From: Sepioteuthis lessoniana
Taxonomy: Eukaryota > Mollusca > Cephalopoda > Myopsida > Loliginidae
Length of the DNA: 64,000 nucleotides
Direction of reading: 5' to 3'
NCBI GenBank assembly: GCA_963585895.1
Contig: OY757904.1
Location: 7,751,860-7,815,859, forward strand
Below, in pieces: positions 21,371 through 32,356 of the stretch (position 1 is its first letter; every line of letters begins with the position of its first letter). The notes beneath the pieces were generated by a model. That model saw only the letters and a program-made list of their open reading frames with translations. It made no database searches and had not been told where the DNA came from. A program made the position numbers and the translations under genes.

Positions 21371-22120
21371 GAAGAGCCATGTTTTTTTTATCATTGTTTT
21401 TAGAAACTAACTAATCTTTTATCTATCATATGTAGAATTTTACATCCTTGCTAAGTAATGATTTTAAACGTTCTACTTATATTCGCGATAATTGCTGAGC
21501 AATTTTTCTCAAAGATTTCATTGGGTGGGGGTTATCGAAATGTGTCAGTCCGATTATAACCCATATAAAGTTTTTAATAAGAATGAAAAAAAAAATCGAC
21601 TTTCCAAGAATGAAAAAAAAATCATATCCTAAACAGAAGCAATTAATTGTACATTCATTCAAAACTCACAGATATAAATTGGCTTAATTTACAAAACTTG
21701 AAGAACTTAAATCGATGCTCTACTTTTGAGTTTTGCCATTAGACACTACTTATTATAAAGATTTATAATTGTAGCCATAAAAAAGAAATTTCAAAACCTT
21801 TTTTGGGTTGAATTTAGTTTTTCTTTTTTCACTTACAGATACGATAACAAGAATCAGTCTGTTGAAAATGATGTCTTAGGGTGATACAGGGCTATTTTCA
21901 TCATTGTATTGTATTCATAACAGCACCTATCAAAAATTGTTGACTTGGTAAAGAAGCTTGTACGATTAACTACGTAGATTTCCCAATGGTAAACGGAGAC
22001 GTAACTTGTATTTTTATTGATAGCAGATTTCTTATTATTGTCTCCAATGCGTACAGCTTCTCACCGCAGAAGAATTAACACCCCGTATGAATTTCGATTA
22101 AAAATAAGTAAAAAAATTGA
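21371..22120. other. Spacer inside the R4-like array
   Basis: About 750 bp of AT-rich sequence with no recognised element. It separates array copies 5 and 6. Confidence 0.4.
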
Positions 22121-22690
22121 AAATACAATAATAATAATAATAATAATTTCACTAGGAGATGTGTTAGAAATTTAAATTTGACCATACGAACAAATGGTAT
22201 ATGCACAACCAGCATTTGTCCTGGAGAATGACACACATAAACTCCTATGGGATTTTGACATACAAACGGATCACCTAATCTCGGCCAAACGACCAGACCT
22301 TATAATAATCAACAACAACAAAAAAAGAGAAATTGCAAAATTGTGGACTTTGCTGTCCCAGCTGACCACAGAATAAAACTGAAAGAATCTGAAAAGAAGG
22401 ATTAGTATCTGGACCTTGCCAGATACCAATTGTGATTGGTGGACCTTGCCAGATATCAATTGTGATTGGTGCTTTTGGTATAGTCACCAATAGATTATTA
22501 AAGGGATTGGAGGACTTGGAAATAGGAGGTCAAGTGGAGACCATCCAAACTGCAGCATTATTTTGAACGGCCAGAATACTGAAAAGTGTCCAGGAGACTT
22601 GAGGAGACTTGCTGTAGCTCAAACTCCAGTGAAAGACCATCAGCAAACACGGATGTGAAAAACTCGCAAGGAGTAAATAATAATAATAAT
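22121..22690 (+). mobile_element. R4-like 3' fragment, array copy 6
   Basis: An (ATA)n tract at 22125-22147 precedes a fragment with LENDTHKLLWDFDIQTDHLI and SAKRPDLIII, the endonuclease PD motif. After a frameshift come GTGGACTTTGCTGTCCCAGC (VDFAVP) and the 3' end. A 28-bp internal repeat (GGTGGACCTTGCCAGATA) occurs near 22410-22460. It closes with AAATAATAATAATAATAAT at 22674-22693. Confidence 0.85.
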
Positions 22691-22693
22691 AAT

Positions 22694-22992
22694 AGTAAAA
22701 CTGAAGGAAAGTGAAAAGAGAGATAAGTACTTTGATCTAGCTTGAGAACTGATAAGCTATGGAACATGAAAGTGACGGTGATACTAATTGTAATTGGTGC
22801 GTTCGGTACAGTCACCAAATGATTGGTACAGGGTCTGAAGGACTTGGAAATAAGAGGAGACAATCCAGTCTACAGCATTATTGAGATCGTCCAGAATAAT
22901 GAGAAAAGTCCGGGAGACTTGCTGTCCCTCAGACTCCAGTGGAAAACCATCAGCTTACGTTGGTGTAAAAAAAACTCTTAAATAACAACAAT
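22694..22992 (+). mobile_element. R4-like 3' fragment, array copy 7
   Basis: Starts directly after the preceding (TAA)n tract at AAAACTGAAGGAAAGTGAAA. It contains the 3' coding end and untranslated region and ends in ACAACAATAATGATAATGAT. Confidence 0.8.
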
Positions 22993-23100
22993 AATGATAA
23001 TGATAATTATAACCCTGCCAGAGAAATAGAAAAAAAAACGTGGCACATGAGAGTGATAATGATACCAGTTTAAGTTAGTGCGTTTGGCACGGTTTCCTAA
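22993..23100 (+). mobile_element. R4-like fragment, array copy 8, cut by a SINE
   Basis: ACCCTGCCAGAGAAATAG to GCGTTTGGCACGGTTT matches the segment for LARELKK...VIGAFGTV. It follows an (AAT/GAT) tract and is cut at about 23100 by a minus-strand SINE-B. Confidence 0.7.
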
Positions 23101-23280
23101 AGCTTGGAGAAAAGTCTGCCCTATTATTTACCCATAGCTGGAGGGAGAATAATTGGATTCATACCTTTCCGAAGGGTATTAGTGCCATGTGAAATGCAAT
23201 CAGTCTCGTCCAGGATTTGAACTCGTGTCGCCGTGTTCATTTCCTACGACGATAACCATTACACCACGGGCATTAATAGT
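23101..23280 (-). mobile_element. SINE-B, 5' two thirds
   Basis: On minus: tRNA-like head GTGTAATGGTTATCGTCG, B-box region GAGTTCAAATCCTGGACG, central domain AATACCCTTCGGAAAGG and CCAGCTATGGGTAAATAAT. Confidence 0.85.
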
Positions 23281-24589
23281 TATCGAACGTAAAAGCAATA
23301 AAAACAAAACATGTCGATCTAGAGATCGAGACAGAGCAAATATGTTATTTGAATTTCTATAAACAAATCGTGTAAAAATTATACAGAAAAATTTGTATGA
23401 TTACACCTCGATATTAAAAATCTGCCGAAGATCAATAATTTATAGGATTTCAATAAACATTTTCGATATTTATTTATTATTAAATGAACATATTAAAATA
23501 TATATTTTTTTGTCAGAAATATCTTTCAAAATCAATCAATACCCACCATCTTTATTTGAATTTATGATATCTCAATAAATTAGTATTCCGGTATTGAAAA
23601 TAGTTATATTTCTATGGAGATTAGATTGAAATAGTTCTAACTTGAAAAATATAAAAATATTCTTTTGTTTGGAAATTTTTATATGTATTTTTTAAAATTA
23701 GGATTAAAATAAAAATATTCCGTAGATTTTTGGTATATAAAAAAAGATGAAAATTGTTTTTAAAAGATTAACTTTCATTTATTTACATACCCGATTCCCC
23801 AGTACCATGTTTATTTCTTTTTCTTGTACACAATATTAATATTGCAAGGATTTTTATTTAGCTTTATTTTTAAATGAATCAGTGTCAATCATTATTATCA
23901 ATACTTTTTACTAGTATTTTCTTTTATCTTTGCACACGCACAAAAACAGGTTTCTGTTTTCTTTTTGGATATTTCATACTTCAGGCGATCAATCAATATT
24001 TCACCGCCAACTTTAAAAATTCCTTAAAGGTGCCTACGAAGAAGCAGCAACTGTTTTCGATTGTTGATATCACATTTCTTGTTCTCAGATGATGCATTGA
24101 GTTATAAAATAAAATACAAAAGTTGAAGAGAAGTGAATGAGAAAAGATAGAAATATAACAGGCCTTGCAGATTTAAATCAAGGAAATGATCACAATTGAT
24201 CCAGCTAAGTGCTTTTCAATCTGTGGGTTGTGAGACTTAAAATAATAAATAAATATTTATTCATTATTTAATTGTTTACGGAATTGTTTATTGAATTATT
24301 TCTTTATATACATTTTTGAAGTGTATATTTGGCTTAAGAAACAACACTGAGGTAATATATCACAAAAAGTATTGAAAGCTCAGACGAATCTGATACTGTT
24401 TTATTTTTTTCTCGATTACAGAAAAGCTGAGCATTCTTTATGAATCATGGATGCGAGAAAGACAGAATTCAAACACGACCGTCTCCTTAATGGTCGGTTT
24501 AATGTCTTAGAAAGCAGAAAGTAGTGTATATAAACTAAAACAGCTGAGCTTTGTCTGGGGGGATCAGTATACGTTGTTTATTTCTTGTA
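23281..24589. other. AT-rich spacer, no feature seen
   Basis: Very AT-rich. Short open frames at 23393-23578 and 23874-24092 show no recognised motif. Confidence 0.4.
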
Positions 24590-25150
24590 GAGATGTAAGA
24601 CTATCTCCTCAAAAATGAGTGTCCAGAGTATGACCCTAAACTGTATCTGATGGGGAGGCTCCCGTTCCAGAGATCTGAAGAGTTTGAAGTACCCCATCAT
24701 TGACATTACTTCTAGGTAAACTCTTATCTGGAGTGGTAGTTCCTGTTAGGGTTCCATCTAAGGGTCAAATCATGTTTAACATTTTTCGTATTCAATTGTA
24801 GTACTTGATGCTAGATAACAGTAAATTATTTGTAATAAGAATACTCAAATCTATAAGTGTTTACAAAGGACTATAACTTAACATAAATGTGTGCAAGCAA
24901 ACGACTATTATTAAATAAACATGATTACTTGAAATCCTATTCTTATAAGTATTAAAACCATGCAACTGTGTGAAATAATATTTGAAAGGATACTTGGTAT
25001 CATATAACTATGTGCAAAAACAAAAAACGGAACAAAAACTTTAAGAAATAACTATAAAACTGTAAATATAAATGTACAATGAACGTGATTCTCTTAACTT
25101 TTGGTATAAAATAACACGAGACAGGTTGATATGCCGTAAAAAAGCTGATA
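24590..25150 (+). repeat. Dispersed repeat E, copy 2 (longest)
   Basis: The head 24590-24775 holds TATGACCCTAAACTG, ATCTGATGGGGAGGCTCC and GGAGTGGTAGTTCCTGTTAG. A middle of degenerate repeats with ACTGTGTG or ACTATGTGCAAA blocks follows. The tail (TACAATGAACGTGATTCTC, GGTATAAAATAACACGAG, CAGGTTGATATGCCGT) resembles the SINE-A tail. Confidence 0.7.
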
Positions 25151-26194
25151 TATAAAATGTTAAGCTATACATAAGGACCAACATAATAAACAGGATATTT
25201 ATATGATCGCAACATGTATTTTTCCAATGGTAAATATAACATTTTCGTAAATTAGTTTCAAAATTTGTTTTTACTTTGGAAATCAGTCTTATTTTTGGAA
25301 ATGATTGTATTTTTCTATTTCTGAACAATTATTGCTTTCAAAATCTGGGAAGGTGAACATTGTAAAATTGTTGGGAAGAATTTGAATAATCATTAAACAA
25401 TGATGTGAATAGAATCGATAAGATTTAGAAATAGTGTATTTTATGCGTAAAGCCTTAAGAGAAAAGATGATCAAATTAAAGTATTCTTCTTACTCATAAA
25501 TGTGGGAGGAGATTTTCAAAATAAATAAACATTTGTCTAGCAGAAGTAAAAATATATTCTGAATATTTTTCAGTGAAATTTATTTTTGATAATTAAGATA
25601 TTAGCGATAAAATCGCCTTTTTTTTTTAAAAAAAATGAACTTGTTAAATCCATTTTAGTTGTAAGTAGCTTTTTCTGTTATCTTTTTGTGTTTTGTCATT
25701 AATCGACATTTTTATGGATTGAATAGATGTATTATTGTAAACAGTGGCGTGTCCTTTAAAATATGCAGATGTAAGCGAACAACATTGTTATGATATTCAG
25801 GTAGAATTAAAGATGATTAAACAATAATTAAAGATTAAATCAAATAGATCACTTTACTTTCCAAATGTCAAATGAATTTTTTTAAATGTTTGTATTCGTA
25901 ATTAACCCCCAAACATAACTTTCCAAACAAAATTTAACGAATTTGAAAAAGTGTATTCCATTTAATTGTAGTAATTTATACTTTCACTATTAAAATATTT
26001 TTGTTAATGTCGTCATTCAAGAACCATAATAATAAAAAATGAATTCAACTGAATAAGAATAAGATATATTTACTGTGGTCAAAAATATCGAAAGACGCTC
26101 TGCTTAATGGCTAACATTATCTGTCATTAAATCAATAGCTGAGTCTCCTCATAGTATTATAATAGTAATCTACTAAGCTTTTTGCTTAGATGTG
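25151..26194. other. AT-rich spacer, no feature seen
   Basis: No gene or dispersed repeat was recognised. Confidence 0.4.
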
Positions 26195-26295
26195 GTCCAA
26201 GGCTGTATTTAATGAGGTACCTAATAAGACTCTAACTCACTCCTGAAGGTTTGCTAGTCTAATTTGCTAACTATTAAACCACTGAGGCGCCCTCC
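26195..26295 (-). mobile_element. SINE-D fragment (tRNA-like)
   Basis: On minus it begins GGGCGCCTCAGTGGTTTAAT, an A-box-like tRNA start, and includes GGAGTGAGTTAGAGTC, a B-box-like block. It matches the fragment at 4325-4440. No longer SINE body was defined. Confidence 0.5.
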
Positions 26296-27436
26296 TATCG
26301 TGCTGTATGAAGCAACTGAAACTCAATTGAAACAACTTATACGATAAACTTAATGAATAAAAATATTTTAAAGTTTCAAGCAAATAATTTTATTGAGTAA
26401 GCAATGCATAACTTGTTTCTTACATGTCACTGATTGTAAAGTATATTTTAAAAACTGTCGTATTCTATTTTATTTTTGCTTACTTCACTTACAGGAAAAT
26501 AAAAACTTATCAAAATTAAAATTAAAATAGAAAAAAGAAGGACATAATTAAAAAAGAAAAAAAACTCAATGTCTCACTTCAAAACAACAGAATGAAGTCG
26601 AAGCGATAATACCACCCCCCACCGAAAAAAAGATAATAAAATAAAATAGAGTAAAATAAAATCAAATAAAATAAAAACCTAATCCTCAAAGAGGATTAAC
26701 GGAACTGCGAGACAAAGATCAATTCCAGATAATTAGACGGGATTTTTGTTTATAAACAGACTTAAGAATATTTTTAAATAGTTTGGAAAACATTAACTTG
26801 TGTATTATACGATGACTTTTCACTGTAGAGTTATCTTTCAGCATCCAGAAACCTACGATATCAATATAGAAAGAAGAATTGTTATCACATGATATTTACT
26901 TAGAAATAAGGATTACAGAAAAAGTGACACGTTTGAGCGATCTTGTAAGTTTTTCTGTGCAATCAACTAATTGATATAACTTTGCAAAGGAACGAACATG
27001 TAAAGAAACTAATATTATTTTCAATTCTAAAAGTATGACAAGTCTGATCACAGGTAGATCTTTTCGGCTCAGAAGAAAGCATTGAAACAGACAGGATGAA
27101 GGCGTTACAAACAAGCGCCATTCTTAAACTTATAGAAAAACAGATTAAAAAACTGAATGTAATTCTATATGTATTTTACCATAATGTCTATTTGTGGAAC
27201 ATTACTGTTTTCTCTCCTTCCGAAAGTTGCATTGTCAATGGTACACGATGAGAAAAAGAGGATGTCAATTCTTAAATGTTTAAGTGAAGTCGATGCTTAA
27301 ATGAATAAATAAATTAATCAATAAAAATAGAATCAATGAGCAAGTTTAAGCCCCAAAGAGAACTCACAACGAGACAAAGATCCTTATACTCCATTAAATC
27401 ACAGTGGGTCTTATTTTTAAACAGCATTAAGATTGA
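26296..27436. other. A-rich spacer
   Basis: Contains (AAAAT)n-like sequence at 26630-26680 and otherwise no recognised feature. Confidence 0.4.
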
Positions 27437-27695
27437 CTTAGGAGGTGTGATAAAAGGTGTCGCAAGTTCAAATCCTGGACGAGGCTGATTGCATTTTCAC
27501 ACTAATACCCTTGGGAAAGGTATGAATCCAATTATTCTCCCTCCAGCTATGGGTAAATAGTCGGGAAGACTGGGTTCTTCAGCCTTGGTAAGGCAACTAG
27601 TCTAGGAGAAGGAAAACTCTGAATTCAAACCTGTTAAACTCCGCTTAAAAATTAACCTTGTGACATATCCTGCCCGAGCGGAGGGGTTGGGTAAA
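27437..27695 (+). mobile_element. SINE-B, near full length
   Basis: B-box region AAGTTCAAATCCTGGACGAG, central domain AATACCCTTGGGAAAGGTAT and CCAGCTATGGGTAAATAGT, and 3' half CTAGTCTAGGAGAAGGAAAA with GAGCGGAGGGGTTGGG. The first part of the head is diverged. Confidence 0.85.
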
Positions 27696-27869
27696 TATGG
27701 ATAAAATATGTTGAAAATGAAGCTTAAGTAAGCAAAACAAAATTAAATGAAAAAATTTATTCAACTGAGCAACTTATTTAGTAAACTGATGATGTCCAGA
27801 CGTTTACACTTCTATCTAGACGAGTCAGTGCCAATTCTCCGAACTTTTTAGACAGCATTCCTGACACTT

Positions 27870-28185
27870 TTTGATTATTAGCTTATGGCGAGACACAAGA
27901 TTATGCAAATGAAGCACACTACATACTTATCAGACCTGGCTCTGTGCGACTTTTCCCTTCTTTTATTAAACAAAAGGATGAGATTTGACGACGTGGAGAG
28001 ATGTCAAAAAATAACGCATTATAGCTTTACACCATATCAAAAGAAAGATTTCAAAGGTGCTTTGACCAATGGGAAACTTCCTGGAATAAGTGCGTTTTGA
28101 AGAAAACCAACCTTTCCTTCGTCGTTAATTTTATTTTGGTAAATACAGTTTGAATCTCCATACTGTCTGAAAAAACGAAATTACT
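27870..28185 (+). mobile_element. Mariner C-terminal fragment (family beta)
   Basis: The frame at 27885-28100 gives TTYLSDLALCDF, which corresponds to the PYSPDLAPCDF block carrying the last catalytic Asp. MRFDDVERCQ and QKKDFKGAL follow, from the C-terminal tail of mariner. The ending GTTTGAATCTCCATACTGTC resembles a mariner terminal repeat. Codons are missing between blocks. Confidence 0.75.
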
Positions 28186-29359
28186 GAAATAGTATTCCAG
28201 CGTGTGCATGAAATCAGATCCTTTTTAACAGCAATCTGATTCGTTATAAAGTATTTGATTTCATGTAACCAGGCTTTATCAAGTTAATCGGTGTTTTCTA
28301 TCAGCTTTTGTGCTAGTCAATAAATGGATAGAAAGAAAAAGAAGTCTAAAATACCTTTAACTTCCTTCTCAATTTCCGTGAGAACGTTCATAGTAATTAT
28401 AAACTGATTTATTCGCATTTTTGTTGTCGTCTTGGTTGTTATAGTCATGACATTAGATGGGATGCGAATCGGAAAGGAGTCAGAAGATATGATGTCCATA
28501 TAATACCAGGATAGTATTCAAAAGCAGTTTTACCCTTCGGCAATGGCTGACCAGAAGAAAACTTCCATCAGAGAACAACAAGATTAGACATATGTTGAAT
28601 TTCATGCAGCGGTAGCAAGACATGTATAGGCGGAGGTATAGGAGAAATTTCAAGTAGGAACAATGAAGTAAAATCATTCAAACGCTGTACATTGAATGAA
28701 GACCGAAGTTCGGTGAATTTTACTGGATACGCGACAGGCACCTGAATAAGAGAGAGGGTTCAACGGCCAAAATGTGGTGGCTGTAGAAAAACCAATAAGA
28801 TGAAAATAAATCAGTGTATAATGATGTTTATAACTCCGAAATATATTTCCAAATCTTTTTCTACAAAAGTTTAACAACTTTTAAGAAGAGTTCATGAAAT
28901 GTAATAAAGGTTAAATGAAAAATTATAAAGTTTACGTTTCTTTGTTAACAGAATGTAGTGGGTATATATTCTGAAAAACAGGAATGGAAGAGAAAAACTT
29001 ATTCAGAGGTAGAGTGAGTACTACTCAAGAGAGTTGAACATTTTTATATTATAACTAGACTCGGAAACTAGTTGGATTCCCTTAGTAACAACGTTCTAGG
29101 ATGATATAAATGCTTTAATTTAAGAATGCGAGAACGATTCATTGTCATTTTCATAATATCGATGGTTTGCGGGATTTAAAAAATGATGTTTAATAAAAAT
29201 GCAAACGCTAAATAAAGAATCATTCATTTTCAAATTGGAAGGAAATTGCTTCATTTTCTAAGAGTATTTTAAGGGTATTGCTCCAATAAAAATCGCACTA
29301 TGCCGTGCTGTTTTTATTTTAAATTTAAACAAGATCTATCTTTTTATCTATCTACCTGT

Positions 29360-29360
<1 letters not shown>
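28186..29360. other. Spacer, no feature seen
   Basis: AT-rich with short minus-strand open frames at 28317-28877 that carry no recognised motif. Confidence 0.35.

Positions 29361-29397
<37 letters not shown>
29361..29397. repeat. (GA)n microsatellite
   Basis: About 18 GA units. Confidence 0.95.
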
Positions 29398-29400
<3 letters not shown>

Positions 29401-29705
29401 TGCCATGTTAGTGTATTCTTTGGCTTTCTAATTATGGCTTCTTGTGTTTTGCACGTTATATTTTGACTTTATGCTTTCGTATATGTTTGTATTATCGACG
29501 AGTATTTTTCTATTTGAATATATTATGAATTTCATATGTTAGCTGTGATCATTAATACTTTATACGTATTTTATAGTCGCTTCATCTTGTTTGTAGATAC
29601 ACCAAAATATGTTTAATACATAGCTCTTGTTATAAATCTTATGTGTTGATATTTATTTTCTTTAAAATTGATCTTATTTCAGGATTAAATACATTATTCA
29701 AACCG

Positions 29706-29706
<1 letters not shown>

Positions 29707-29763
<57 letters not shown>

Positions 29764-29820
29764 TTAATCCATGGAAACCCGGGGTCCCAGGCTATTTTCC
29801 ATGGATTAAATATATATATA
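29707..29820. repeat. (TA)n array with internal 17-bp palindrome
   Basis: (TA)n at 29707-29759 is followed by TATTTAATCCATGGAAA (29761-29777), its perfect reverse complement at 29796-29812, and more TA sequence. The 18-bp loop is GC-rich (CCCGGGGTCCCAGGCTAT). Confidence 0.92.
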
Positions 29821-29848
29821 TTTAATATATATTTATTTATTATTATTA

Positions 29849-29955
29849 TATAATAGCTCTATCCTAGCTTTATCCTAGATATTGACCACTCTCCATATTA
29901 TATTGCACTTGATTCGACACATACCCACAAAGTGATTTAGTGACAACTAACACTC

Positions 29956-29960
<5 letters not shown>
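29849..29960 (-). repeat. (TA)n-flanked short element, copy 1
   Basis: The minus strand reads TGTTAGTTGTCACTAAATCA, then CTTTGTGGGT, then GGAGAGTGGTCAATATCTAG and GGATAGAGCTATTATA. It matches 58113-58218 nearly base for base apart from an 11-bp duplication. TA arrays lie on both sides. Confidence 0.85.

Positions 29961-30042
<82 letters not shown>
29961..30042. repeat. (TA)n array
   Basis: About 41 TA units. Confidence 0.97.
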
Positions 30043-30047
<5 letters not shown>

Positions 30048-30445
30048 GAGTGAAGAGTGTATGTAAGCAACGCATAATAATTATTGATAATTTTGCTATT
30101 CTCTTTGTACTTCTCTTCTTTTAATTTCTTATTCCTTCATTTTTAGGATAATTATTATAAGTGATATAATTTAGGGAGTGTATGTCGACAAAAAGACTGT
30201 TAGTTCATCGAGAAAAGACGCAAACAAAAACAATGAATTAAGTAGTTTCCCTATTGCTTTTGAATTGAGAACATGAGAGACAGAACATAAGACTAGGAGG
30301 GTGAAAGACAGTCAAAGAAAAGCAAACACATTTTTGCTTGTGTTGTAGTTATGGTTAGAAAAGGCCGTGGCTTTTGTCTTCCTTGTTTTATTATTCCCTT
30401 CAAGTTGGCTGCATGAAAAAGAGAGACAGAAGGATAAAGCGAGGG

Positions 30446-30448
<3 letters not shown>
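30043..30448. other. Spacer, no feature seen
   Basis: No recognised gene or repeat. Confidence 0.4.

Positions 30449-30510
<62 letters not shown>
30449..30510. repeat. (GA)n microsatellite
   Basis: About 31 GA units. Arg-Glu and Leu-Ser frames across it are repeat translation. Confidence 0.97.
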
Positions 30511-30513
<3 letters not shown>

Positions 30514-30581
30514 ATTGAAAAGAAGGAATTCTTTTACTTGCTTTTCAAGCCGTGTAAAGCCAGCTAACGTTCACCACTGAA

Positions 30582-31130
30582 GTGATGATGTTTCTGTTGC
30601 CTTGTGTGGCTAAAATCAAAGACTTGCCAATACAAAGGACTTATAGTCGGACATATTGGATGACAAATTCATATTATTCGGTTCTGAACAACATTTTGAA
30701 TGAAGTTATTGTTCACGTTGAGCAAAGATTTGAAACAAGGCGAGAGTTCAGATTTGTTGAATTGCTAAATCAAAAGCTTGATCATGCTTATAAATTTTTT
30801 TCCGAAGAAAGCGTTTTCAACATTGGATGTATGTATTAGATTTTGATGGATTAAATTGTGAGCCGAAACCTGTTAATGCTGCAGATTTTGCAAGGTAAGT
30901 GTCAAGCATACAAGAAGTCACAGAGATAACTTGAACACAACCAAGCTCTGGTAGAAATAGCCAAATTATTTGGTCTGGTTCTCACTATAGATGCAATCCG
31001 TGCTTCCTGAGAGTAAATAACTACATGAGGTGAAGAGCGATTAAGTTATATGGTTTTCATTTCCATGAATAAAGACCTTTAGAAGAAGATGAAGGTAGAG
31101 CGTTTTGCTGATGTTTTTTTAGTACAAAGT
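30582..31130 (+). pseudogene. hAT-type transposase relic (tentative)
   Basis: The frame 30582-30839 (85 residues) reads YSVLNNILNEVIVHVEQRF and then FVELLNQKLDHAYKF, a pattern found in hAT or ZMYM1-like transposases before the dimerisation domain. After a frameshift it continues LDFDGLNCEPKPVNAADFA, ALVEIAKLFGLVLTIDAI, NNYMR and EERLSYMVFISMNKDL, which fits the C-terminal hAT dimerisation block. A deletion removes the usual CERSFS-like segment between IDAI and NNYMR. There are stops in every frame, so it is dead. It could instead be a remnant of a host gene derived from hAT. No flanking 8-bp duplication or terminal repeats were found. Confidence 0.55.
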
Positions 31131-31450
31131 GATCGGTGAATTTACCAAAATGAAATGAAGAATTGAATTGATTTTCAAATAAATTTCAATCTCTCATTAT
31201 TAGTATATTTTATGATTTTCTCTTGTAACCACTGGGGGTCATTATCATCATCAGGGTATTTCTTATAAGGTGGAGGATATCTAGTACTGTGGAGAGGAGT
31301 ATCAAGTCTACAGCAGGACCAATTGGTAGATGTGCATTTTCTCACAAAAAAATTAGTTCACATTTCATTCATAGATGGGGGAGGCAAATAATTTTCTGGG
31401 GTCGATTAGCCTGCATAATGGACTGCATGCCCTGCTTCTCAATGACCTTT
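31131..31450. other. Spacer, no feature seen
   Basis: No recognised signal. The frame at 31289-31492 runs into a CA repeat. Confidence 0.4.
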
Positions 31451-31455
31451 CGCCA

Positions 31456-31517
31456 CACACACACACACACTTTCACTCATATATGTGTGTGAATGCGTGT
31501 GTGTATATATAAATGTG

Positions 31518-31566
<49 letters not shown>
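31456..31566. repeat. (CA)n, (TA)n and (TG)n compound microsatellite
   Basis: Short (CA)n at 31456-31470, (TA)n at about 31517-31538, (TG)n at 31539-31566. Confidence 0.93.
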
Positions 31567-31570
<4 letters not shown>

Positions 31571-31920
31571 AATCCTGTTTGTGATGTAATCTAATGTTTT
31601 AAAAGACAACTATTCTAAAAATGATATATATTGTTCTTATAATCTACTCACTTCCTGCTCAAGCATAGAATGAATGATATCAAATGATATCAAAGCGGGT
31701 TTTTTTTTATAATTTCTTTGGAAAAAAGATTTTGTTACTTAACCAGGTATGTAAGTAAACATTAATTTCTTTATTTGTCATGGGCTGAATATAGGCTTAT
31801 AAAGTATTATAAAGTGGCAACGATTCTCCATGTATTCATACTTTTCAACATCCTACACACACATGAGCTTGTATACATATATACATATACATATATACAT
31901 ATTGTTTTTTTTTCCATTGC
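31567..31920. other. Spacer, no feature seen
   Basis: AT-rich. ATAC/ATAT runs occur near 31870-31900. Confidence 0.4.
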
Positions 31921-32085
31921 TTTGGTAGAGGCACGAGCGTAGCACGTCGCGATCTCAGAGGCGGCTTGGCTCTTTCAGAGTCATGCCGGGGTTACTGTCG
32001 GAGCCGATATGATGCAGAAATAACCCGAAATCGGCAATGAAGACAGCGCATCACTGAAGACCTCCCTGATGCATCTAAGATGTAT
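31921..32085. other. GC-rich island of unknown nature
   Basis: About 160 bp with several CpG (GAGCGTAGCACGTCGCGATC, CGGAGCCGATATGATGC, CCGAAATCGGC) in AT-rich surroundings. It is followed by the ATAC/ATAT array. No frame or match within the window was found. It may be the head of an unrecognised repeat. Confidence 0.4.
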
Positions 32086-32095
32086 GATTGAAATA

Positions 32096-32098
32096 CAT

Positions 32099-32155
<57 letters not shown>

Positions 32156-32246
32156 CATATACACATATACATACACATATATACATATATACATATAAAC
32201 ATATACATATACATATATGTATATACATATACATATATACATATAA

Positions 32247-32285
<39 letters not shown>

Positions 32286-32300
32286 TACATATACATATAT
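32096..32300. repeat. (TA)n / (ATAC)n compound array
   Basis: TA runs at 32110-32150 and 32250-32281 flank imperfect ACATAT/ATACAC units. Tyr-Ile frames on both strands are repeat translation. Confidence 0.95.
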
Positions 32301-32356
32301 ATGCTTTGAGCTTGACATACAAATGTTTACGTATCTATATGTATTGAAAATACATG

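Noticed and set aside
30312-30580. Arg-Glu and Leu-Ser repeat frames
   Set aside because: Translation of (GA)n.
31981-32347. Tyr-Ile repeat frames on both strands
   Set aside because: Translation of the (TA)n and (ATAC)n array, including overlapping frames on opposite strands.
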